DNA of 64,000 bases from an uncultured Lachnospiraceae bacterium (GTDB taxonomy: Bacteria > Bacillota > Clostridia > Lachnospirales > Lachnospiraceae): assembly GCA_910588825.1 (NCBI GenBank), contig CAJURF010000001.1, positions 60,940-124,939 on the forward strand, read 5' to 3'. Below, in pieces: positions 15,088 to 24,549 of this stretch. Made by a program: the position numbers and the translations under genes. The notes under the pieces were generated by a model. It did not search any database and was not told the origin of the DNA. It worked only from the letters and a program-made list of their open reading frames with translations. Within the stretch, counting starts at the first letter, position 1, and each line of letters opens with the position of its first letter.

Positions 15088-17226
15088 CTATTCTACTCCA
15101 CGTTTCATATGTCCCCTGGTAAAAGAAACACCTTCCTGCACAATCCCCTGCTCATACGCCAGAAGAAACGCCTCCGCCGTCTTCTTAGTTTCCGCCCCGC
15201 TCTCCAGAGTAAAAGAAAGCAGAAACCGGCTCAGCCCCATTTTCAGCAGTGTATCTCTGTATCCCGCCAGTCCGTAGGGCAGACTATTGTACACAATGTT
15301 ATAACAAAAATCACAGTAACACTTCACAGGAAACTCTTTCTGATACCGGTCCCGGATGAACAGACACCGGGACTTTCTGTCACACTGCCGTGTATTCTTC
15401 TGCACACACTGGGCGGAAACCATCAGCGGAAGATAACCATATACTGTCATATAGCTCATGGAATTATCTCTGTGGGCAATCTCCCCCTGGTTCAATTCCA
15501 GTGGAACCATATCGGCCCCGGCTCCCTGGCCTCTCCAGAAATCCACAGCACGGTCATTGTACGTGTACATTCCCGCATCTAGATGGCATTTCCCAGCCCA
15601 GCCCTTGTGGGATAAGAAAGCGAAACTTTCCAGATTACGCACCAGAAATCCCCCGCATCCCGCTGCCAGAGCCTGGCCGCAGACCAGCTCCAGCCGCCCC
15701 AGATCCCGGCCTCTGGCCACGTGGGGCAGTGCCAGCATCCACTGTCTTCTCTCAGACAAATCCCGAAAATACTTTATGCCTCCTTTTGTATACAGCGCCT
15801 CATACAGAGAAACACTCATATACACTTCCCGGATTTTCTCCATAGATTCCAGAACACCCCACTGTTCCCAAGATTCACAGGACGCGGCCATGACAATGTG
15901 GGATGATTTCTGATTCCTCCTGGGCGCTGCTGACGGGACACCGGCTGCATGGGCAGGCTGCTGCCTTTGATAAGGCTTCAGCATCTCCTCCTTCAGCGCC
16001 TGGATGCCTTTTCTTCGAAGGTCATTGAGCTGGCTTATCGGAACAAACAGTTCTTCCTCCATCTGAAGCCGGAACTCCCCAAAGTCGAAAGGCTCATTTC
16101 CGGTTTTTCGCATCTGTTCCACAATGCGCTCCCGGCTGGCAGGCTGCCTCTTTGCCTTTTGAGGAATATCCCCGGTAACGGTTATTGTATGGCAGTCATC
16201 AGCAGATAATTCCAGTATAGCACGAGAATCCGAAGATAATATTAAATTCCCCTTAATTTTTTCTTTTCTTTTTCTAATTTCTGCCTGTTGAAAGCCCGTC
16301 TTTTTATGATCTTCAAAGGCAATCATAGAGGGCCCAGGAGCTTCAAGAAAATACCCCTGGGAAAAACCTCCTCTGTGAAAAAGAGCTCTGAGAAATTCTT
16401 TATCCTGCTTCAGCTGTTTCCCGTCCCACTGGCCAGCCCTGCGGCCCTTTATACAGTCGTCCAGATATCTGCGGTAAACAGACACCACCCCTGCCACATA
16501 TTCCGGCTGTTTCATTCTCCCTTCGATTTTCAGCGAATCCACCCCTGCCTCCACCAGCTCTGGCAGCAGTTCTAACGCACACAGATCCTTTAAGCTCAGC
16601 AGGCGGGAGCTCTCTTTTCCCACCTGAAAGGGCAGTCTGCAGGGCTGGGCGCACCGGCCCCGGTTCCCGCTTCTTCCGCCCAGCATACTGCTGAACAGGC
16701 ATTGCCCCGAATAACAATAGCACAGAGCACCATGGACAAAAACTTCCATCTCAAGAGAAGTGTTCTGTCTGATGTGCTTAAGCTCCGAAAGCAGCAGTTC
16801 CCTGGCATACACCACCCGGGCGGCCCCTTCCCTTTCCAGCATGGCGGCTCCGCTCACTCCGGTGACAGCCATCTGTGTACTCACATGGATAGGAAGGTCA
16901 GGAAACCGTTCCCGGATATAAGCAAAGACTCCCATATCCTGCACAATCACCGCGTCCAGTCCCTGCCTGTACAGCGGAAGCAGATACCCATCCAGTTCCT
17001 TTTCAATCTCCTGGTTTTTGAGAAGCGTGTTCACAGTCAAATACAGCCTGCGCCCGCGCAGATGTACATAGTCAACCGCTCTGCACAAATCCTCCCCGCT
17101 GAAATTAGCGGCAAAAGCCCTGGCGCCGAAAGCCGTTCCTCCCACATAGACAGCATCAGCCCCGGCACCCACTGCCGCCTCCATGGCTTCCCACGAACCA
17201 GCAGGCGCCAACAATTCTACAGCCAT
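15088..17226 (-). CDS. U32 family peptidase / RlhA-type protein with DUF3656
   Basis: A 712-aa protein. The N-terminal U32 TIM-barrel-like domain starts VELLAPAGSWEAMEAAVGAG and contains the family's Cys cluster (VHGALCYCYSGQCLFSS, then GRCAQPCR) and LKIEGRMKQPEYV. A DUF3656-like middle and a second C-terminal Cys cluster (CYCDFC) follow. In E. coli the U32 protein RlhA is needed for 23S rRNA C2501 hydroxylation; others are annotated as collagenase-like peptidases. An rRNA-modification role is an inference from family. The start at 17226 follows GAGGTGGAAGGG. It leads directly into the SEDS-PBP genes. Confidence 0.88.
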   Translation of the reverse strand: MAVELLAPAGSWEAMEAAVGAGADAVYVGGTAFGARAFAANFSGEDLCRAVDYVHLRGRRLYLTVNTLLKNQEIEKELDGYLLPLYRQGLDAVIVQDMGVFAYIRERFPDLPIHVSTQMAVTGVSGAAMLEREGAARVVYARELLLSELKHIRQNTSLEMEVFVHGALCYCYSGQCLFSSMLGGRSGNRGRCAQPCRLPFQVGKESSRLLSLKDLCALELLPELVEAGVDSLKIEGRMKQPEYVAGVVSVYRRYLDDCIKGRRAGQWDGKQLKQDKEFLRALFHRGGFSQGYFLEAPGPSMIAFEDHKKTGFQQAEIRKRKEKIKGNLILSSDSRAILELSADDCHTITVTGDIPQKAKRQPASRERIVEQMRKTGNEPFDFGEFRLQMEEELFVPISQLNDLRRKGIQALKEEMLKPYQRQQPAHAAGVPSAAPRRNQKSSHIVMAASCESWEQWGVLESMEKIREVYMSVSLYEALYTKGGIKYFRDLSERRQWMLALPHVARGRDLGRLELVCGQALAAGCGGFLVRNLESFAFLSHKGWAGKCHLDAGMYTYNDRAVDFWRGQGAGADMVPLELNQGEIAHRDNSMSYMTVYGYLPLMVSAQCVQKNTRQCDRKSRCLFIRDRYQKEFPVKCYCDFCYNIVYNSLPYGLAGYRDTLLKMGLSRFLLSFTLESGAETKKTAEAFLLAYEQGIVQEGVSFTRGHMKRGVE

Positions 17227-17256
17227 CCCTTCCACCTCTCTTATACAAGTTAAAAG

Positions 17257-17286
17257 AAGCTGTCTCATCTATCCCTGAGACAGCTT
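17257..17286 (-). terminator. Rho-independent terminator after zapA
   Basis: AAGCTGTCTCA and TGAGACAGCTT form a perfect 11-bp stem, followed by TCTTTTAAC on the minus strand, 14 bases after the zapA stop. Confidence 0.85.
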
Positions 17287-17299
17287 TTCTATTGACTAT

Positions 17300-17656
17300 T
17301 TATCGTTCAAGCTTTCTGCGAAGCTTCTCCTTCTCCTGTTCCAGTTCCTCTATCTTCATCCGAAGAGAAACCAGTTCATGCTTCAAATCATACATTTCCT
17401 GATCTTTCTGGCCCAGTTCCTGTTCCAGAACCTCTGCCTGATCTTTTGCCTTAAAAAAATCATCACTGATATTCAGACTTAACAGCATATGTTTCGTCTC
17501 AATGGGCTGTCTGGAATAGCCGGGAAGCTCACTTAATTCATCCAGTTTCCCATTCATATAATTGGCGACTTTCTGCAAATAATCAGAGCTCTCATATCCT
17601 CCCAAAGTAATCACCTTCCCGCCGATGATTACCTGCGCTGTATTTTTGCCTGCCAT
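17300..17656 (-). CDS. zapA: Cell division protein ZapA
   Basis: ZapA promotes bundling of FtsZ filaments at midcell. The 118-aa protein has the short ZapA fold (AQVIIGGKVITLGGYESSDY, then VANYMNGKLDEL) and a C-terminal coiled coil from about residue 70 (VLEQELGQKDQEMYDLKHEL). Coiled-coil length and the MLLSLNISDD segment fit the family. It follows ruvB on the same strand with a 75-base gap and has its own terminator. AGGAGG lies six bases before the start. Confidence 0.88.
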   Translation of the reverse strand: MAGKNTAQVIIGGKVITLGGYESSDYLQKVANYMNGKLDELSELPGYSRQPIETKHMLLSLNISDDFFKAKDQAEVLEQELGQKDQEMYDLKHELVSLRMKIEELEQEKEKLRRKLER

Positions 17657-17731
17657 TCCCAGCCTCCTCTTATCCTAATTACATTCCCCTATTCATCTAT
17701 TATAATCGAAATTTGCAGAAAAACAACCTTT

Positions 17732-18727
17732 TTATTCAGCGGACAGCCCTAAATGTGAATAAGCCAGCTCCCCGGCCACTCTTCCTCTGGGGGTCCGGCT
17801 GATAAAACCGTTTTGCAGCAGATACGGCTCATACACATCTTCCAGCGTTCCGGAATCCTCCCCGATGGAAGCCGCCAGCGTCTCAAGCCCCACTGGACCA
17901 CCTTTAAAATTTGCAATCAGCGTCTTGAGTATTTTCCGGTCCACCTGATCCAGTCCGTACTGGTCCACCTCCAGCAGGTCCAACCCAAAAGAGGCCGTTT
18001 CCCTGGTAATTCTGCCGTTATATTTTACCTGGGCAAAATCCCGGATACGTTTCAGCAGGCGGTTTGCCAGCCTGGGGGTTCCCCTGGAACGGCAGGCAAT
18101 CTGCATGGCCCCTTCCCGGTCAATCTCCACCTGCAGCACCTGGGCAGAGCGCAGAACAATGGTACAAAGCTCTTCCGGAGTGTAAAATTCCAAATGCTGT
18201 GTCACCCCGAACCGATCCCGCAGAGGTGCGGTCAAAAGCCCCGCTCTGGTAGTGGCCCCCACTAAAGTGAAATGGGGAAGATCCAGGCGGATGGAGTGGG
18301 CTGACGCACCCCTGCCGATGATAATATCAATGGCAAAGTCCTCCATGGCCGGATACAGCACTTCCTCCACCTGCCTGTTGAGACGGTGGATTTCATCCAC
18401 AAACAGCACGTCCCCCTCCTGGAGATTATTTAGTACTGCGGCCATATCTCCCGGCTTTTCAATGGCAGGGCCGGAAGTTACTTTCATGTGAACCTGCATT
18501 TCATTGGCAATAATCCCTGAGAGTGTGGTTTTTCCCAATCCCGGGGGGCCGTAGAACAGCACATGGTCCAGGGCATCTTTTCTTTGTTTTGCAGCCTCTA
18601 TGTATATCTTTAAGGAACGTTTGATTTTCTCCTGCCCAATGTACTCATCCAGAGTCTGCGGGCGCAGGCTTCCTTCCAGACGCTTGTCCTCTTCTATCAC
18701 ATCTGTGGTAATCATTCTCTTTTCCAT
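17732..18727 (-). CDS. ruvB: Holliday junction branch-migration ATPase RuvB
   Basis: RuvB is the hexameric AAA+ motor that, with RuvA, drives Holliday junction migration. The 331-aa protein has Walker A GPPGLGKT (residues 60-67), Walker B FVDEIH, the sensor GATTRAGLL, and the C-terminal winged-helix RuvB_C domain (GPVGLETLAASIGEDSGTLE). The start MEKRMITTD follows ruvA by ten bases. The order alr-ruvA-ruvB is a common clostridial operon. Confidence 0.98.
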   Translation of the reverse strand: MEKRMITTDVIEEDKRLEGSLRPQTLDEYIGQEKIKRSLKIYIEAAKQRKDALDHVLFYGPPGLGKTTLSGIIANEMQVHMKVTSGPAIEKPGDMAAVLNNLQEGDVLFVDEIHRLNRQVEEVLYPAMEDFAIDIIIGRGASAHSIRLDLPHFTLVGATTRAGLLTAPLRDRFGVTQHLEFYTPEELCTIVLRSAQVLQVEIDREGAMQIACRSRGTPRLANRLLKRIRDFAQVKYNGRITRETASFGLDLLEVDQYGLDQVDRKILKTLIANFKGGPVGLETLAASIGEDSGTLEDVYEPYLLQNGFISRTPRGRVAGELAYSHLGLSAE

Positions 18728-18737
18728 CTGTCAATCC

Positions 18738-19346
18738 TCAGACCATCTCTTTTAACGCCGCCCGCAGCAGTTCCTCCACATTCATGCCTTCCCCGCCGGA
18801 CACCCGGCGTACAGCACTCCACGCCTCCTGCCGTCCATATCCCAGTGCCTCCAGCGCTGCTGCTGCCTCCTGGACGGCAGCAGAATCTGTCTTTTGTCCG
18901 TCCGGTTCCTCACCTTTTGAAATCTTCTGCTCAAATGCCTCCTGGAGATTCATCTTATCCTTTAATTCCAGAATCACTTTCTGCGCCGTCTTCTTTCCGA
19001 TTCCCGGGGCTTTTGCAATGGCCGCCGCATCGTCGGACAGTATGGCGAAGCTTAAGTCTTCCCCTGACAGACAGGATAAAATTCCCATGGCCCCTTTTGG
19101 CCCCACACCGCTTACCCCCAGAAGAAGGCGGAACACCGCCAGATCCTCTTTTTTCAGGAATCCATAAAGCTGCATGGCATCTTCTTTCACATGCAGATAG
19201 GTGTGTATGGTCTTCTCCTCCCCTGTCTTTCCCAGCCGCTGAAGGGAAGACGCAGGCATGAAAATACGGTAGCCCATATTCTGGCTTTCCAGTACAATCC
19301 CGTCCTTTTGGATTTCTGCAACGATTCCTTTTATGTACGCGATCAT
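18738..19346 (-). CDS. ruvA: Holliday junction DNA helicase subunit RuvA
   Basis: RuvA binds four-way junctions and loads RuvB. The 202-aa protein has the N-terminal OB domain (MIAYIKGIVAEIQKDGIVLE), two HhH motifs (LLGVSGVGPKGAMGILS; KAPGIGKKTAQKVILELKDK), an acidic/Ser-rich linker around residues 140-160 and the C-terminal RuvB-binding domain (EALGYGRQEAWSAV). Its start overlaps the alr stop (ATGA). Confidence 0.97.
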   Translation of the reverse strand: MIAYIKGIVAEIQKDGIVLESQNMGYRIFMPASSLQRLGKTGEEKTIHTYLHVKEDAMQLYGFLKKEDLAVFRLLLGVSGVGPKGAMGILSCLSGEDLSFAILSDDAAAIAKAPGIGKKTAQKVILELKDKMNLQEAFEQKISKGEEPDGQKTDSAAVQEAAAALEALGYGRQEAWSAVRRVSGGEGMNVEELLRAALKEMV

Positions 19347-20482
19347 TCTCTATATACACGGGGCACCCTGGCTGTCAGATTACAGGCAAACTCATAGTTA
19401 AATCTTCCGCTCAGCTCCCCCATTTCCTCCATGGTGATTTGTTCTCCCCCATCCTGACCGATGAGAGTCACTTCACTTTCCACCTCCGTCTGCGGAATAT
19501 GTGACACGTCCACCATAAACTGGTCCATGCACACCCGCCCCACAATGGGCGCTTTCCTCCCATGAATCAATACATACCCTTTGTTGGAAAGGCTTCTGGG
19601 ATAACCGTCCCCGTATCCCACAGGAACTGTGGCGATTCTCAGCTCGTCCGGCGTGACAAAAGTCCCCCCATAGCTGACAGGAACCCCTGGCTTTACATCT
19701 TTTATGCAGACCACATGACTTTTCAGCTCCATGGCCGGCCGCAGGGACAAGCGCTCTGTGTGTACCTGATCAGAAGGCATCAGGCCGTACAGAATAATGC
19801 CCGCCCGAACCAGATCCAGATTCGTCTCTGGATAATTCATAACCGCTGCACTGTTGGAGCAATGGCAGCACTGCAGATGGATGCCGTTTTTCTCAAGGGC
19901 ATGTACAAACGCCTGATACCGCTCAAATTGACGAACTGTGGGTTCCTCATCGTATTCGTCTGCCCTGGCAAAATGCGTAAACATCCCGGTAATCTGCAGT
20001 CCAGGCAATGACGCAATCTCACTGCAGACTTGTGCAGACTCCTGATTATCCGCAAATCCAATCCGGGTCATACCGGTATCCAGGGCAAAATGAGCCTCCA
20101 TCACGCCTGACTGCCTAAGAGCCGCCTGAGACATTTTCTCAGCCATTTCCCTGGTAAATATAACAGGAATCAGCTTCTCCCGGCACATCCTGTCATAATC
20201 TTCCTGGAATGTATATCCTAATATTAAAATCCGTTTACGGATGCCTGCTTCCCGGAGACGGTACCCTTCGTCCGCAGTAGCCACGGCAAATCCCCACAGA
20301 TACGTTTCATTTTCCAATTTCCGGGCAATTGGAACAGCTCCGTGGCCATACCCATCTGCCTTAATCACTGCCGCCACCTGTGTATGACGGGCTGTAATGC
20401 CGTGAATCTGCCGTAAATTCCACAAAACTGCTTCCAAATCCACATATGCGCAGACCCGGCGGTGTAGATTTTCCATAATCAT
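19343..20482 (-). CDS. alr: Alanine racemase
   Basis: This PLP enzyme makes D-alanine for peptidoglycan. The 379-aa protein has the PLP lysine in VIKADGYGHG (Lys41), the LDTGMTRIGF barrel strand, and the second catalytic Tyr in VSYGGTF. The C-terminal beta domain includes VCMDQFMVD. The first ATG (20482) lies directly after the degV stop; Met at 20476 is possible. It is followed without a gap by ruvA, so D-Ala supply and recombination genes are coexpressed here. Confidence 0.96.
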   Translation of the reverse strand: MIMENLHRRVCAYVDLEAVLWNLRQIHGITARHTQVAAVIKADGYGHGAVPIARKLENETYLWGFAVATADEGYRLREAGIRKRILILGYTFQEDYDRMCREKLIPVIFTREMAEKMSQAALRQSGVMEAHFALDTGMTRIGFADNQESAQVCSEIASLPGLQITGMFTHFARADEYDEEPTVRQFERYQAFVHALEKNGIHLQCCHCSNSAAVMNYPETNLDLVRAGIILYGLMPSDQVHTERLSLRPAMELKSHVVCIKDVKPGVPVSYGGTFVTPDELRIATVPVGYGDGYPRSLSNKGYVLIHGRKAPIVGRVCMDQFMVDVSHIPQTEVESEVTLIGQDGGEQITMEEMGELSGRFNYEFACNLTARVPRVYRE

Positions 20483-21352
20483 TTACCTGTAATCTCCCAG
20501 GAAAAATAAGGCTGTAGTCCCGGGACCAGAGTGGGCGCCGATGGTTGCACCTACATAGTTGATAATTACCGTCTGAATGGGATAAAGCTCCTTGATTTTC
20601 TCAGCCACATACCTGGCATCGTCTTCACAGTCCCCATGGCTGATAAATATGGTGTCACATGTGTCTTTATACGAACCAATCCGCTCCTTCATCCCATCCA
20701 CCAGAGCCTGGAGAGACTTCTTTCTCCCACGCACTTTTCCTATGGCCACCAGCTTTCCCTCATTGTCCACGTGAAGTACTGGTTTGATATTCAGCATACC
20801 GCCCACAATGGCCGTGGCCTTGGATACTCTCCCTCCTCTGTGCAGGTGGTTCAAATCATCCACAGTAAACAGATGGACCAGGTTCTTCTTGTGGCTTTCT
20901 ACCCAATCTGCTGTCTCCTCTATGGATTTTCCCGATTCTTTTAATTCCATGGCATAATATACCAAAAGCCCCTGGCCCAAAGACGCACACAGGGAGTCCA
21001 GCACCATAATCTTCCGCTGGGGATACTGCTCAGACAGTTCTTCCGCCGCTATCCGGCTGCTGTCATAACTGCCGCTGAGGCCGGAAGAAAAGGCAATGTG
21101 CAGAATATCCTTGCCTGCGGCCAGATAAGGCTCCATCATTTCCTTCACCGATTCAGGATTTACCTGAGCTGTAGTTGGCAGGGCGCCTGAACGCATTTTA
21201 GCATAAAATTCATCTGTGGGCAGAAAATTATCCCGTGAATATGTCCGGCCGTCTATACTGTAGCTCAAATAAGTACATCCGATTTGATGTTCCTGGAAAA
21301 AACTTTCCGGAAGGTCCGAATTATTATCTGTGGTAATTATGTACTCATCCAT
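20483..21352 (-). CDS. DegV family fatty acid-binding protein (FakB-like)
   Basis: A 289-aa DegV protein that binds a fatty acid for phosphorylation by FakA. The fold is recognised by YIITTDNNSDLPESFF at the N-terminus, TTAQVNPESVKEMMEPYL, the ligand-contacting SSGLSGSYDSSRIA, and the C-terminal GATIGAHSGPGTTALFFLG. It is the natural partner for the FakA subunit encoded at 4912-6561. It is the first gene of degV-alr-ruvAB and has AATGGAGGG before the ATG. Confidence 0.92.
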   Translation of the reverse strand: MDEYIITTDNNSDLPESFFQEHQIGCTYLSYSIDGRTYSRDNFLPTDEFYAKMRSGALPTTAQVNPESVKEMMEPYLAAGKDILHIAFSSGLSGSYDSSRIAAEELSEQYPQRKIMVLDSLCASLGQGLLVYYAMELKESGKSIEETADWVESHKKNLVHLFTVDDLNHLHRGGRVSKATAIVGGMLNIKPVLHVDNEGKLVAIGKVRGRKKSLQALVDGMKERIGSYKDTCDTIFISHGDCEDDARYVAEKIKELYPIQTVIINYVGATIGAHSGPGTTALFFLGDYR

Positions 21353-21427
21353 ACAACGCCCTCCATTCTTTTTGTCTTGTCTGTATCACATCATACCACG
21401 GAATGGAAAAAAGTTCAACAAAACCCT

Positions 21428-22618
21428 TTATTCCATCAAAACTTCAATGGCCTTTTGCAGCTGATTGTCATCTTCTTTATTGACAGTATCCCCCGTCTGC
21501 AGACTTTTATCCAGCTCTTCTTTTACATCCGGCTCTATGCCCACACCATTAATATTCACACCATTGGGTGTATAATAGTTGGAAACCGTTAATTTCAGGG
21601 CACTGCCGTCCCCCAGATCCCGAATGGTCTGTACCACCCCTTTTCCATAAGTGGTGGTGCCCACAATAGTTCCCATCTTGTGGTCTTTCACCGCCCCAGC
21701 GAAAATCTCCGAAGCGCTGGCACTATTTCCATTGACCAAAACCGCAAGGGGAATGTCAATGGGTGTCTTTCCGTCACACAGTTCTTCTTCCCTTTTTCCA
21801 TATTTGTCTTCTGTATACACAATCAGTCCTTTGGGAAGTATGGTGCCCAGAACATCGCAGACAGAAGTGAGAAGCCCTCCTGGATTATCCCTCAGGTCAA
21901 TGACCAATTTCTCCATACCCTGGCTTTCCAGGTCTTCTTTCGCTTTCTGGTACTGTTCAAATGTAACATCTGTAAACTCGTAAATGGCCAGATACCCCAC
22001 CTGATTGTCCAGCATCTCATGACTGACCACAGGGATTTTTACTTCTTCTTTCTCAATGTCTACTTCCAGATAATCATTTTCCCCTTCCCTTATCATAGTC
22101 AAATGCACCGGGTTAATATCCGGGTCTTTAATCTTCTTTGCCACTGTGGAAAGGTCCATGTCCGTGACTTCCTGGTCATTGACCTTATATAAAATATCTC
22201 CTGCCTTCAATCCCGCCTGCTCTCCAGGCGCGCCCTCATAACAGCGCACAAAAGTAACCAGGCCATCCTCATTTTGCTGCATGACGACCCCGATTCCCTC
22301 ATAACGTCCCTGGGTTTCTTCATTCAGTGCACTGTATTCTTCAGCCGTATAATACCGGGAATACGGGTCCTCCAGCCCATCCACCAGACCGGCATACATG
22401 CCCTCCTTCATCTTTGTCTGGTCCGGACCATTGAGATAGTACAAATCAATGAGATCTTCCAGATAATTAATTTTCTCCATGGTTTCACGGCCGGCCAGAG
22501 ACCTTTTCCCTTTCAGGCCTGCCCCTGAAGTATATGCGTAGAACCCCCCAGCTGATATCAGTGACATCAGCAAAAGTCCTAAAATAAAACCTTTTAAAAA
22601 TTTCCCCCGGTTTTCCAT
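21428..22618 (-). CDS. S41 family C-terminal processing peptidase (CtpA-like)
   Basis: A 396-aa secreted or membrane-anchored protease. One N-terminal membrane helix (FILGLLLMSLISAGGFYAY) is followed by a PDZ domain (about residues 95-180, GAPGEQAGLKAGDILYKVN) and the S41 catalytic domain with the Ser in NGNSASASEIFAGAV and the Lys in TYGKGVVQ. Members trim cell-envelope or signalling proteins after the PDZ domain binds their C-terminus. It lies downstream of ftsEX behind a terminator, as in many Firmicutes. Confidence 0.93.
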   Translation of the reverse strand: MENRGKFLKGFILGLLLMSLISAGGFYAYTSGAGLKGKRSLAGRETMEKINYLEDLIDLYYLNGPDQTKMKEGMYAGLVDGLEDPYSRYYTAEEYSALNEETQGRYEGIGVVMQQNEDGLVTFVRCYEGAPGEQAGLKAGDILYKVNDQEVTDMDLSTVAKKIKDPDINPVHLTMIREGENDYLEVDIEKEEVKIPVVSHEMLDNQVGYLAIYEFTDVTFEQYQKAKEDLESQGMEKLVIDLRDNPGGLLTSVCDVLGTILPKGLIVYTEDKYGKREEELCDGKTPIDIPLAVLVNGNSASASEIFAGAVKDHKMGTIVGTTTYGKGVVQTIRDLGDGSALKLTVSNYYTPNGVNINGVGIEPDVKEELDKSLQTGDTVNKEDDNQLQKAIEVLME

Positions 22619-22661
22619 GTCTGCTCCTTCATATTAAAATCCCTGCCTGAATAGTGAAGAA

Positions 22662-22686
22662 AGAGGGGCTTCTTCCCGGCCCCTCT
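22662..22686 (-). terminator. Rho-independent terminator after ftsX
   Basis: AGAGGGGC pairs with GCCCCTCT around CGGGAAGAA on the minus strand and is followed by TTCTTC. It separates ftsEX from the downstream S41 peptidase gene. Confidence 0.75.
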
Positions 22687-22764
22687 CACAATTTTATAAT
22701 CTTTTGTTCACTATCCGTCCGCACGGCTCACTCTTATTACTATTCATATCCAATTTCCACGGAC

Positions 22765-23673
22765 TTATACCTTCAAATGCTTTCTGGTGGTAAATAAACT
22801 TCCAAAAAATCCGATTCCCATTCCCAGAATCAGTCCAACCGGCAGCAGTGTCCGGAAAATATCACCTACGGGAACAAACTGTAAAATGCCGTCCAGCACC
22901 TGAAATTTCTCCAAGGTATATGCAATGACCTGATTGTACATCACAAACAGCATGCCAAGGGGAATGGCCGCGCCGATCAGCCCCAGAATAATACCTTCCA
23001 TTAAAAACGGCGTCCGGACAAACAAATCCGTAGCTCCAATTAATTTCATAATGCCGATCTCTTCCCGCCGTATGGTGATTCCAGTGGAGATGGTATTGCT
23101 GATGAGAAAAACAGCCACCACAAGGAGTATGGCAATAATGGCAATGGAAATAGTGGCAATCAGTCTGTTAAACGTCCCCAGTGTTCTCACTGCACTCTCC
23201 GAATGCCGCACCTCACGGACTCCTTCCAGACTTTCAATATAAGAAACCAGGTCGCTCTGCTTCTCAATCTGGTTCACATACACCTCATAACTTGCCGAAT
23301 TTGCCAGAGGATTGTCATCCTGGAATCCTTCCGCAGCCTCTTTGGAATCTCCAAAATACTGCTCCTGGAATCCCTCCCATGCTTCTTCCGCCGACACAAA
23401 TTTAATTTCCGATACCTCCGGCCGTTCCTGAATCCGCCTTCCCACATCGTCCATGACCGCATCGCCCACATCTTTCTCAAAGAAGACAGTCATGGACACG
23501 TCCCCTTCCACACCCTTTACCATATGATTTACATTGGTGACAATGGAATAGAAAATTCCGAAAATAAAAATGCAGGCCGCCATTGTGACAATAGATGCCA
23601 GCGAAAACATCCAGTTCCTGACAATATTTTTAAATCCCTGTTTCAGCTCATAGACAATCGTACTAATCCTCAT
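22765..23673 (-). CDS. ftsX: Cell division protein FtsX
   Basis: FtsX is the membrane subunit of the FtsEX complex that activates peptidoglycan hydrolases at the division site. The 302-aa protein has an N-terminal helix (WMFSLASIVTMAACIFIFG), a large extracellular loop (about residues 50-170, with GDVSMTVFFEKDVGDAVMDD) and three C-terminal helices. The ATG at 23673 was chosen over the upstream ATG because GGAG is nine bases before it; it overlaps ftsE by eleven bases. Confidence 0.96.
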   Translation of the reverse strand: MRISTIVYELKQGFKNIVRNWMFSLASIVTMAACIFIFGIFYSIVTNVNHMVKGVEGDVSMTVFFEKDVGDAVMDDVGRRIQERPEVSEIKFVSAEEAWEGFQEQYFGDSKEAAEGFQDDNPLANSASYEVYVNQIEKQSDLVSYIESLEGVREVRHSESAVRTLGTFNRLIATISIAIIAILLVVAVFLISNTISTGITIRREEIGIMKLIGATDLFVRTPFLMEGIILGLIGAAIPLGMLFVMYNQVIAYTLEKFQVLDGILQFVPVGDIFRTLLPVGLILGMGIGFFGSLFTTRKHLKV

Positions 23674-24349
23674 AGTGATACTCTCCTTCTCGCTCATCGC
23701 TGATGATCACACCTTTACGCATGGCAACCACACGCTTTTTCATGGCGTTTACGATCTCTTTGTTATGAGTTACCACCACAACTGTAGTCCCTCTGTCGTT
23801 GATTTCTTCCAGAAGCCGCATAATTTCTGACGCATTCTGGGGGTCCAGATTTCCTGTAGGCTCATCGGCCAGCAGAATATCCGGCCTGTTCACCAGAGCA
23901 CGGGCCAGAGCCACTCTTTGCTGTTCCCCTCCGGACAGTTCCTTTGGACGGGATTTGTACTTCTCCGCCAATCCCACCAGTGTGAGCATTTCAGGAACCC
24001 TCTTTCTGATAACACGGGTGGGTTTTCCGATAACCCGCTGGGCAAAAGCCACGTTTTCATATACATTCCTGTCTTTCAGCAGACGGAAATCCTGAAAAAC
24101 CACCCCCAGCTTTCTGCGGTATTTGGCCACCTGACGGCGCCTCATATTCCTCAGATTGATTCCATCCACCATGACTGTGCCCGAAGAGGCATCCAGCTCC
24201 TTCATCAGCATTTTGATCAATGTGGATTTTCCGGAACCGCTGTTTCCTACTATGAATACAAATTCTCCTTTGTCAATATGTAAATTGGCGTTTTTAACTG
24301 CTGGCTGCCCCTTGGAGTATGTTTTACTTACATCTACCAAATCAATCAT
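23663..24349 (-). CDS. ftsE: Cell division ATP-binding protein FtsE
   Basis: FtsE is the ABC ATPase of FtsEX. The 228-aa protein has Walker A GNSGSGKST (residues 35-43), signature LSGGEQQRVALARAL, Walker B ILLADEPTGNLD and the H-loop VVVVTHN. The start MIDLVDVSKTYSKG at 24349 follows GAGGAGGATCTT. Confidence 0.97.
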   Translation of the reverse strand: MIDLVDVSKTYSKGQPAVKNANLHIDKGEFVFIVGNSGSGKSTLIKMLMKELDASSGTVMVDGINLRNMRRRQVAKYRRKLGVVFQDFRLLKDRNVYENVAFAQRVIGKPTRVIRKRVPEMLTLVGLAEKYKSRPKELSGGEQQRVALARALVNRPDILLADEPTGNLDPQNASEIMRLLEEINDRGTTVVVVTHNKEIVNAMKKRVVAMRKGVIISDEREGEYHYED

Positions 24350-24511
24350 AAGATCCTCCTCATGCCGCAATTCCTTTGTTCTTTATCCTGCCGTTTTCCA
24401 ATATGTAACTTTTATGTAATATTATTGTAACATATTCTCGAGAAATTGCAAGGATTTTCTTTTTTAAGAATATCTGACCATGGTCTGCACAGCAGATCCT
24501 GTCTTTTGTAA

Positions 24512-24537
24512 GGAACTGTATGTAATCGTACAGTCCC
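24512..24537 (-). terminator. Possible terminator after the CdaR-like regulator
   Basis: GGGACTGTA and TACAGTTCC pair around CGATTACA on the minus strand, 12 bases after the stop at 24550. The following T tract is short, so attenuation rather than full termination before ftsE is possible. Confidence 0.5.
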
Positions 24538-24549
24538 CTCACAGTTACA